The notes beneath the pieces were generated by a model, which did not search any database, was not told the DNA's origin, and saw only the letters and a program-made list of their open reading frames with translations. This document shows positions 25,601 to 35,385 of a stretch of 64,000 bases of DNA, piece by piece. The position numbers and the translations under genes were made by a program. The DNA comes from Eleginops maclovinus (lineage: Eukaryota > Chordata > Actinopteri > Perciformes > Eleginopidae). Within the stretch, counting starts at the first letter, position 1, and each line of letters begins with the position of its first letter. The stretch spans positions 9,889,927 through 9,953,926 of the forward strand of contig NC_086366.1 of assembly GCF_036324505.1 (NCBI RefSeq), given 5' to 3'.

Positions 25601-28600
25601 TTATCAGAGTTACAATGCAACTTTCTTGGCTTGTTTTATTTATTTAGTAAGGAGAAATGTGAAACTGCTTTTATACACACTACCAGTACACTGTCAACAA
25701 CAGGTGACGGTTATTGGCAGATAGTTGTTTCTCTTCCTCACAAGGATTTTATTGTATTGTCATTTTATAATGTGATTCAGCTGCACTATTTCTTAAAGCA
25801 TTTTGAATTACCTTGTGTTGAAAGGTGCTATATAAATAAACTTGTTTAGCCTTGCATATTTTAACATCAACAAGGTTTATTTCTGCCTTTTCTTTTTATT
25901 CTCATACAAAGCATTCGAAGCGCTCCAAATTCCATTGGCTATCTTGAGAGACCTAATCATTCAAAACCAACACATTCTTACAATAATAGTAAGAACAGCA
26001 CAATAGATATCTGCTTGGTATGAACCCATGTGGTAAAACATTCAAATATTACTTGGTACAGATCCACCTTTCCTAAATTGTCATGCCTTTTTATTTCCTC
26101 TAGTATGAGGTGATATCAAACAGTGTGTCCATGCAACATGTCGTAACATAATTGTGCATTGTGATTGAATTCTGATTCTTATTTGTTTCTCTTTAGGCGT
26201 GTTCGGCCTATGCCTGCGAAAGCTGGTTTGGCCAAAATGGCGGCCGCTCTACCTGAGCACTGGGATTGGAGGAACGTTAACGGCGTCAACTTTGTTAGTC
26301 CTGTGCGAAATCAAGGTGAAACACAACTGCTGTCCCGCATGAACTTTGAAGCTGTGCAAAAATGCGAAGTCGGTTAATTCCAGTCATATGGAGGGATAGC
26401 AATATTATACCTGTGCACACACGGTGTTAGACATTTGAACAATATGAAAGAGAAGAATTGCAGGAGGCAGACAAAGCTTTTATTTTGCACTTGAGAAGAT
26501 GGCCAAAGGGCAGACGCTGAACCACAGCTCTCCAGATATTCTCCTTTCCTCTTGGCAGGCCTGGGTGTGCCTCCTGCTCTCCTCCTGTGTTTCTGCACAG
26601 CCTGGTGTGTGAGGGGAGAGATTATGTGAGCTGAGTGGTTTGAGTGTCTGGAGGGCCTCTGCAGGGCTTGGTTTAAGGATCTAGAGAGGGCTGGAGAGTT
26701 TCAATAGAAGCCCTCTAAGTCACTGTGCAGTGCGGCACAGATTATTCTCTCCCTTCAATGTTTCAAAGCAGCTGGATTTTAAAGGTTCCATTTCACTTCA
26801 CAAAAAAAATGACTTGCTTTTTCACATCACATGCAGCCCCACGGTGTCTGTAAAGCAAGATAGAGGTGTATCTAGCATTTTAGGGAGTTAATGCTTCCTC
26901 TTGCATCCTGTGGGTCATGACAAACCTTTTATCTCTAATTGAGAAACTAATGAAATCATATATTAAGACACCAAAGTGTTCCCACAAGCGCCATTCTTTA
27001 ATTTAAATCAAAAGTTGAAACACCTATTAGTCTTAGGAGATTTAAGTATTGTCCCAAATGGAAACTGTTCTCACTGACACCCTGACGTGAATCATTACTA
27101 CAATTAAACCACTGTGCAAATCCCCACAGCCTCTCTCCTCTGACCTCATTGCTTTTAGATGAGCATTTTAATAAGAATATGGTGTCTCTCACTATTGATG
27201 GTAACTACTGCCTTTAATAGGTGCTTCTGTCTCTGTGCATTCATTCATTAGTATGTATTGCAACCATTGCAAAGGAGTGCACTGGGGCAGGAACCTCACA
27301 GAAAGTTTAATGCTGACTGATGAAATGTGTTCTTGGACAATGTTCTGTTGCATTGCACAGTAAATGATGTATTATGGTTTTTATTTCAGTGGTGTTCTAG
27401 AAGATTGTACTGTACACCCTATACCTGCAGTATATCTGCACAGCTGTGATTGACTATGACAGATATGTTAACATTAAGGTCATGTCTTTAGTGGTATTGC
27501 GGGGTTTTTTTCAAGGTGCTTCCAATGTTTTCTCCACTTAATTTACACGTATAAGAAAGGAATAATAGTCCAGTTTGTTTTCATACTTTAAGATATACTA
27601 TTAAACGTACCTCTTTTCTTTCTAGTACAACACCAGCTGACTACAGTTGAGAGAAAACTCTATATCTCAAACATCACAAAGCAAGGGTTCATTCCAGTTA
27701 CCTGAAGTGTTCATATTTGATGTACTGTTTCAGCATCATGTGGAAGCTGCTACTCCTTTGCCACCATGGGAATGCTGGAAGCTCGCATTCGAATCCTCAC
27801 CAACAACACCGACACTCCCATCCTCAGCCCCCAGCAAGTGGTCTCCTGTTCTGAATATTCTCAAGGTAAACTTATTCTCAATCTTATATCTTCTTTCCTA
27901 ACAATTCGTTTTACACTAAAATTGTAGATGTGAATTGGGCAGCAATTTTAAAAAAAATGATGGTGAAAGCGTGTACAAATGCGGCATGTAAAAAACTCTG
28001 GGACACCTTCCTCCCTAATCAGAACAAGTAGTGTTTAAGTGGGTTTTTTGTCTGGCAATGTATAAAGCATGTTATGATTCTCCGGATTGATTAATTTCCA
28101 GTAATTATTTTTTCCCTGAAATGCTATTATTTCCACTGTATTTCCAAGTGATTCCAGCCAGTTACCAAAACATTACCAAGAATAATTCTGAATCACTGAT
28201 CTATTTTACAAACTTTATTATTAATCACCTTTTCTTTTAAGGCTGCGACGGTGGATTTCCATACCTGATTGGGAAGTACGTGCAGGATTTCGGACTGGTG
28301 GATGAGTCATGCTTTCCATATATTGGAAAGGACTCTCCGTGCGGTCTTCCTCAAAACTGCCACCGCATTTACACCGCAGAGTACAGCTATGTTGGTGGGT
28401 TCTATGGTGGCTGCAGTGAGTTGGCTATGAAGTTGGAACTGGTCAAGAATGGACCCATGGGAGTGGCCTTTGAGGTACAACAGCTGCATACTGTTTCTGA
28501 AATGTTATTTTGAAACAAACACTTTGTCTTTACTAAACAATTGGGGTTTTGCTTTGTCAATACATGTTAGTTTAATTCATTTTAACTCTGGTTTTCAGCT

Positions 28601-29541
28601 ATTGCTGTTTAAGCCTTTCCATAATATAGCCGTTGCTGTGGCATCTTAAATCCTCTGCACAAATTGAGACTTTGGGAAACACTGAGATCTTGTCTTCAGA
28701 GATATGATAAATAGGATAAATCTAAGAATAAGAAAAATATTCAGGCAATACAAAGGCTCTCTCACATTCAGTCTTTTTGGATTATTTTTCTTACCTTCTA
28801 CTGTGTGTGTATAATACAACAGTTGGCTTCTAATTCACACCGTTGGTAAATTCTACCCATTGTGGGTCTTATGATTAATGTTTTATTTTCTCCAGTACTC
28901 AGGGAGGTGGTCTTTTCATCAGGGAAAATGGCCTGTCTTGGCTATAAATACAAATGGAAACCCCACAATTTATCATTTAACTACTTCTGTTTAGTATTGC
29001 AAAACTTCTAAATGTTGTACTGTGATTTTTTTTTTGTGCATCTTGTAACACTATTTATTCTCCATGCATAGTATAATGGCAACAACTCTATCTGCTAATC
29101 CTCTAGAAGTAAAGGTTTAATTTGTCCCATTAACCCCAGTCCACAGCTAAGCTAGCAACAGTTCTTTATGAAATGCCTTTTGGAATTTTATCTTTACTCC
29201 CTCACACAGAAGGTATAGCATGGGTGTGATGCCAAATAAGAACAATAAAGTAAATCCTCCATATCCTTCAACAGGTCTACCCTGACTTCATGAACTATAA
29301 GGAGGGCATCTACCACCACACAGGCCTCAGAGACCCCTTCAATCCCTTCGAGCTGACCAACCATGCCGTGCTGTTGGTGGGTTATGGACATTGCCACGTG
29401 ACTGGTCAGAAGTACTGGATTGTCAAAAACAGCTGGAGCACCAACTGGGGCGAGGACGGCTACTTCCGGATCCGCCGGGGCAGCGACGAGTGTGCCATCG
29501 AGAGCATCGCCGTCGCAGCAAACCCCATCCCCAAACTGTAG
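22498..29541 (+). CDS. ctsc: cathepsin C (dipeptidyl peptidase I)
   Basis: Lysosomal papain-family exopeptidase that removes N-terminal dipeptides and activates granule serine proteases. Exons: 22498-22657, 23316-23461, 24347-24501, 25354-25509, 26197-26315, 27734-27865, 28242-28474 and 29275-29541. They join in frame to 455 residues; human is 463. Residues 1-20 are a hydrophobic signal peptide. The exclusion domain then starts with [15 protein letters not shown], whose N-terminal Asp binds the substrate amino group. The propeptide runs to about 223, and the papain-like chain starts [10 protein letters not shown] at 224. The catalytic triad is intact: Cys251 in ASCGSCYSF, His397 in [11 protein letters not shown] and Asn419 in [13 protein letters not shown]. 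The C-terminus is [20 protein letters not shown] at 22498 is chosen because it opens the signal peptide; the earlier in-frame GTG (22492) is not a plausible eukaryotic start. The human last exon is split here by an extra intron. Confidence 0.97.
23316..23461 (+). CDS. ctsc: ctsc exon 2
   Basis: 146 bp, the same length as the human exon. Encodes [15 protein letters not shown] through the [20 protein letters not shown] block to KWFAFFK; ends AAG before gtaaaa. Confidence 0.95.
24347..24501 (+). CDS. ctsc: ctsc exon 3
   Basis: Encodes [34 protein letters not shown] and a divergent linker to LLSS; ends CAG before gtacgt. It is 12 bp shorter than the human exon. Confidence 0.94.
25354..25509 (+). 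CDS. ctsc: ctsc exon 4
   Basis: Encodes [20 protein letters not shown], the [16 protein letters not shown] segment and SRIP. 156 bp, equal to human; donor gtgagt at 25510. Confidence 0.95.
25620..25855. repeat. Possible retroelement 3' tail in ctsc intron 4
   Basis: The end reads TTGAAAGGTGCTATATAAAT followed by AAACTTG, which resembles the recurrent GCTATATAAATAAA tail seen on many fish retroelement copies (from memory). Only the tail is recognisable and the left border is a guess. Confidence 0.35.
26197..26315 (+). CDS. ctsc: ctsc exon 5
   Basis: Finishes the propeptide and opens the mature chain at [20 protein letters not shown]; ends with one base of the alanine codon before the active-site cysteine block. 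Flanked by tttag and gtgaaa. Confidence 0.95.
27734..27865 (+). CDS. ctsc: ctsc exon 6 (active-site cysteine)
   Basis: 132 bp, equal to human. Encodes [20 protein letters not shown], the [20 protein letters not shown] region; the catalytic cysteine is the second Cys of CGSC. Flanked by ttcag and gtaaac. Confidence 0.96.
28242..28474 (+). CDS. ctsc: ctsc exon 7
   Basis: Encodes [20 protein letters not shown] through the processing-loop region, [10 protein letters not shown] and [15 protein letters not shown]. Ends GAG before gtacaa in phase 0, in the middle of what is the last exon in the human gene. Confidence 0.95.
29275..29541 (+). CDS. ctsc: ctsc exon 8 (catalytic His and Asn)
   Basis: Encodes [20 protein letters not shown], then [18 protein letters not shown] (catalytic His), [17 protein letters not shown] (catalytic Asn) and the C-terminus, TAG at 29539-29541. 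Confidence 0.97.
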   Translation, partial: VYPDFMNYKEGIYHHTGLRDPFNPFELTNHAVLLVGYGHCHVTGQKYWIVKNSWSTNWGEDGYFRIRRGSDECAIESIAVAANPIPKL

Positions 29542-30125
29542 ACGGTCGGGATGAGAGGCACAATCAATTCTTATAAATGTAAAACTAGGAATTAGTTAAG
29601 GGCAACTTATCTTTTGTGTTTAATTTCACATACTGTTTACCAATTCGATTTGGATGGAAACTGTTATTGTGTTCTGAAGAGCCATGAATTTCCAATTTCA
29701 GCAATCACTGATTAACTGTGAATGATTTTAATTTAAGCTTTAACTGCCAACACAAACCTGGAAACAAAATGCATTGATATGTACTTACAAATCTTGAATG
29801 GTAATAAAGTACAAAAGATTTGATGCACACCTTTACTGCAGATTTGAAGGGATTTCAATTCAAAGGGAACTGAGGAGTGTTTGTGTTCTATGGTCAGGCG
29901 CAGGACTTTGATTCTTCGTCTCAGGGAAGCAACTGTGCAGAATTGCGATGTCTTTTGTCCTTGCACCAAATTGAAAATGTTACTGCCATGTTTCTCTGTG
30001 GAGCATTTTAAAGGGAATTCATGATCAATCAGAATAGGGATTAAGTGATTGTATTGCCTTTTTATTCTGATTTGCACTAATTGTTTTTACATTTTGATGG
30101 AATAAAAGCATTTATAAATGTATGT
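29542..30125 (+). other. ctsc: ctsc 3' UTR
   Basis: About 0.58 kb of AT-rich DNA from the stop codon to a good poly(A) context. A proximal AATAAA also occurs at 29802. Confidence 0.7.
30101..30106 (+). terminator. ctsc: ctsc poly(A) signal
   Basis: AATAAA at 30101 followed within 20-35 bases by the GT-rich element TGTTGTCGTTGTGTGT, the usual downstream element. A shorter-UTR alternative is at 29802. Confidence 0.7.
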
Positions 30126-30603
30126 TGTCGTTGTGTGTCAGAATTAAAACACAGTAACACAATCCAAAAGTTAAATGCATAATATAGCCTGTTGTAATGC
30201 ATGCAAACTGCTGAGAAAAGGCCTATTTTCACCCCACTACATTGTTAAATGAAGGAATTTTACTAATGGAGTATTTTGCAGCTGTAAATAACTTTTTATG
30301 TGAATTATTACCTCAGCATTTAATATTTTAAGTGCTTATCCTCTCAGGCTTGGAAGTTTTAAATGCATCCTGGCACTCCCGAGGCAGCGTTTACAGTCAC
30401 AAGGTCCTGACGACTCTGCTCCACTTCCCTCTGTGGGCCAGGGCGTACCTCACCCCTTCCTCCCCCTTCCTCCTGCTTCGCAACTCAACTCATTCGAAAC
30501 TCTCCTCAGTTCGCTGCGCGCTGTCCTGTGCCTTTCCCCTTTCATTCCCCGGCTCTCTCCATTCCGGTGGATTCATGCTCAGCTCTCGCCCTCCTCGGTC
30601 GCC
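30126..30603 (+). promoter_or_regulatory. rab38: rab38 promoter and 5' UTR region
   Basis: Only about 480 bp separate the ctsc poly(A) signal from the rab38 ATG, so the core promoter and 5' UTR must lie here unless there is an upstream noncoding exon. The last 200 bases are GC-richer and pyrimidine-rich. I saw no CACGTG or CATGTG box. Confidence 0.5.
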
Positions 30604-30805
30604 ATGCAGAACAACCACACCAAGGAGCATCTCTATAAGATTCTCGTTATAGGGGACCTCGGGGTCGGAAAGACCAGCATCATCAAGCGGTATGTCCATC
30701 AAAACTTCAGCCCCAACTACCGAGCCACCATCGGGGTGGACTTCGCACTCAAAGTCCTCAACTGGGACCAGGAGACGGTGCGCCTGCAGCTGTGGGACAT
30801 TGCAG
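30604..30805 (+). CDS. rab38: rab38 exon 1
   Basis: Start codon, P-loop and switch I, up to LQLWDIA plus one base of the following glycine. Donor gtacag. Confidence 0.95.
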
Positions 30806-33800
30806 GTACAGTACCGCTTTAAGGCACGCCTCACACGAAAAAGCAGAGTTACAGAAAGGGTAAACGCAGAGAAAGTTTACGCAACTTTTAAAAAAGCAAT
30901 AGGGAAATGTGCCAATTTAATAATATGCATTTCGAAAAGAGATATTGAAATCTGTAGAGATTTGTTTACACATATTCGCTTTTTTAAAAAAAATGTTAAG
31001 CTGTGATAGACATTGGTTTACAGTTAAAAAGCGAGTACCTTCTCAATTATACACATTCTTTAAATAAAAAAGGATTAAGCCTCTTATATCTTAAGAAGAA
31101 ATTACGTTTACAATCATGCTCTTTTTCTTTTTTGATCGTCACATGCATACATTTGCTTCAAAATCCCACAGTGTAGTATTTATAGGCATCAAATGTTCCA
31201 TTCATGTAATTTAAGCTTCAAGAAAAATAACCAAATAACACATAACATTTCGATGATAGGTCGTCTGCTGAAATGAAAAAAGAAAACCTTTGTAGTTTAG
31301 GAAAGGCAACAAGTGGTTTAAGTCACGTAAGAGAACTGAGAGGAAATGTCATGTGGTGTACTGACATTCAAATAATTGTGTATTTTAGATAAACATCTAG
31401 TTTGAGGCCTTTCTTTGATAAAAAGACATAAACTGATCATGAGACATATCGTCAGAGTTGTTATTTAACCATTTTGGCAGGGGGGTGATATTAAGGGTTA
31501 TGTAGGGTTAATATTTATCACGTCTACCAGCTGACCTCTGACATTACACATTTCAAATCAGTTGGCAACGCATTTCTGTAATTACACAATTGTCTTCAGT
31601 GCCAAGCTCGCATATTGACCATGATAATTATGACTAACATTTGGTCAATATTAAATCAAAAGCATTCGTGTGAACTTTAATAAAGGACACATTTTTAATT
31701 CTGTGGGATAATGTGGTGGTGGCTTTTTATTTAAATAGGATTAAATAGGAGTGAGATTGAATTTATTTAGTTAATGAATTTATATGCGTTTCAGAAAACA
31801 CAAGTGGCCACTGCATGACATTTCCCCCAATAGGATGCTATGTGTTCTGTAATTCTCTACTATGTTGGAGGCATCCAGATATGACTGCAAACAACTGGAG
31901 TGCGGATAATTAATTTTGATGAAAAATAGAGAATATCTTTAGTGAAAAGGACAAATTCTAACTCATTTAAGTTTTCATTGCCTAGGGTGAACATACATTT
32001 AGGGCTTTTGAGTGGGATGCTGCTGGGTTACATGACAAATCCGAAGGCTACAGCAGTCTCATCTCACATGAGTGTCGGCTGAGGTATAGAAGAATCGTCT
32101 GACCTGCTGCTCTCGCCCCTCCTGTGTGCCCTCTCCCTCTGTAAGCGCAAGCAGTCATGTGTCTCAAACTCATGTGAGGCAGATTTGAGGCCCGAGCTCT
32201 TGTATACAGAAAGCCTTTATTGTGAACTAAGGATTAGTGTCTCCCTCAGCGAAAACGGCAATAGGTCTGTACTGTATGAGTTCCATACACTCCTCCTCAA
32301 GGTATGGAAGCCTTCAGGTTGGACAGCCATTATTTCTACATAGTCTGTTGATTAAGATTATCAAGTGGGGTTTGTAGTTAGTTTGGATCTTAGAATATAT
32401 ATATTTAAAGATTGTGTCACAAATAAACACACTGGTTACACCAGATGGATTAAATGTCTTAAGATAAATATGTTTGCATTCGGCATTAGACTGTCCAGCA
32501 CCGCTGTGTTTGTTTGGGGTTTATGATAGTCTGAAGGTTTCTGATGCCACAGACGTAATAAATCACCTGCTGTTTCTTAGCATTTCCCAAGACAAATAAT
32601 AACTTCAGGTGGTCTATTTTTGACTGCCATTTTTCTACATCAAGGTCTGCCCGGGTGACGTTGATATGTGCAGGGGCATAGAGCATGATGATGTGACTCT
32701 GGATGGTTTAGGGCTTTATACTGTTCAGCCTTTTGAAATCACATAGATAAAGTAAACACGTTGAGCAGTGGATGTTGCCAGGATTGACAAAAGATCCATC
32801 AAATGTTATCTTCTCTACTTCATCTCCACATGTAATATCTATTTATGAAGCCTGTGCCTCTCCCTACCTTAAGTAACTTTAAAATACCAGAATATAACAT
32901 TTCTCAATACCCTTTTTACTGAATATGTTTACATAGTTTTGGTAATTCAACATTAGAGATATCTTTATTTATGTTTTTTTTAACCAGTTTGAGGTTGAAA
33001 ATAATACTGTTTCATCTAGTCATTCTTATTTACATTTAAAGAGAAACAGTTTGAAACAATTGTCTAGAAACACTAGTGAGTTTTATTTAGCTAACAGCAA
33101 AAGACACAAACATAATTCTTTACCTTGTATACAGCCATACTAAACTATGATACTTCTCATTATTATACAAGAATCTGTCCTTCTGATATGTCCCTAATGG
33201 CTACACACAACCTCCCGGCTGTTGTGCAGCTGACCCTGTGAACTGGTCCATCTGTGCAGGTGTCAGGTGAATAGCAAACGTTCCTATGGGTAAAGTAGCT
33301 TGTAAATGAATATCAACTCCTGTCCTCTTTGCCATGATGAGACCTGCTTTGAGAAGGATCAGTTAGGGTTTGTGGTTCAGTCCTCAGTGTACAAATGTCT
33401 TGCCCACAAGCTGAACTGTAAGGCTGGTACTGATGGAGCTCAAGCAGACGTTATGGATGGGAAAAGTCACTGCGGATACAGCATTCCTACAGAGCTTATC
33501 GAATTAATTTTACCCTCAGGAATTTGTACAGTTCACAGTCAGGAGAACACGGAGACGCTCACACCAAAGACTCCTCTCTCCTCCTACCAGTCCTGCCTCT
33601 ATCCGTGTCTGCATCTTATCTCCCTCTTTATGCAGTCCTTTTAACAGTATAAGCATGCTGTTATGTGTGGTATCCATGTTTGAGAGAGTGGGTGAGGTAT
33701 GTCGGGAATGCTTGCATGGTAGCACATGAGACAGGAGTGTGATAAAATGAGTAAATCGGATGATTCATGGCTCTGTGTATGTATGCTGCTGAGGTGTCAC

Positions 33801-35286
33801 AGCAGCTTTTTGGGTGCCAGCATGAGGCTCCCAAGAAAGTGTGTGAAAGACTTTCTCCATGTGCAAGACAGTATCACATTTTAAAACCTTTACCCTGATA
33901 ATGTTATACTTTTCTCTATGTATACATCTTTGCCCTTGCCTGTGTGTGTTTTCTAGGTCAAGAGAGGTTCGGCAACATGACCCGTGTGTACTATCGCGAG
34001 GCCATGGGCGCCTTTATAGTGTTTGACGTCACAAGGCCTGCCTCCTTTGAGGCCATCACCAAATGGAAGGAGGACTTGGATTCCAAACTGTCCCTAGCTA
34101 ATGGGAAACATGTGGCCACTGTGCTATTGGCTAACAAATGTGACCAGGGTCGGGATGTTCTGACCAATAATGGAATAAAGATGGAGCAGTTCTGCCAGGA
34201 GAACGGCTTTGTGGGATGGTACGAGACGTCCGCTAAGGTGAGAACACATTTAGAAATACAAAGCAGGGACATAACTAGCAGGATGGAGCTGTGGATACAA
34301 AGAATAGCCTTCAAAAGTGTGTCGTCTGCTCAAATGTCCTTGAGAAGCATCTGACTCCCTGATGGTTTGACTGTATCAGACCCAGCGCCTGTTTACTCTG
34401 TGGAGATTCTACCACAGAAGCGCATTCAGGGTGTGAAGAAATCCATAAAAGGTAGTTTAACAGTCTCTCAGTCTACTCGATACTTGTTGCAGTCAATGAG
34501 CAGAGCCGTGTTCGCAGCGGATATACCCCCTGTGTTAGTTCAGCTCAGCTGCACTTGCATCAGTTTCTCTATCATCCAGACACAATGTCCAATAGTGTTA
34601 AGGGAATATTTCAGCCCACTGATTTCCACCGGCTGACGCGGGTTGAAAAATGCTTATTCACCTTCTTTAGAGCCTTGCCCAGAGTTACAGAAGATTGATA
34701 ACACTCTTGTTTGTTTGGGCAGGACCCAGGAGGTGTTAAGCTTAGCTTAGTTTAGCACAAAGACTGAAAATAGCCACCCCTGCATTATTCAAAGGTAAAC
34801 AAACACCACTTGATTAATTGATTGCATCTTCAATTGGTACATTATGTACCAAATACATTTTATAACAATGGTTTCTATCGAATTAATTTAGCCAGTCTGT
34901 GTCTAAAACACATGTGACCTGTACTGTCTGAATTTGAAACAAAGTATTTCCATGATAAAACAATAAACTAAGAAATGATTAAATAGGAAAAACCAATATG
35001 AAACTTTGAAACTTCATAAAGGACAGTCAAATGTAAGACTCATTGAAGCAGACAGTTATCACGATCAACCCACCTACACACTTACTCACTGAGACTAAAA
35101 CTAGAAATGATAGCGGCTAATTTGGAGCTGGAATCTCACAGCTGGATGGTGAGGGAGGACAGGAAATAGACAGAGACGTGCACCCACACACACCCACACC
35201 CACACCCACACCCACACCCACACCCACACCCACCCACCCACAACCACAACCACAACCACACCCACCCACCCACCCACCCACCCACA

Positions 35287-35385
<99 letters not shown>

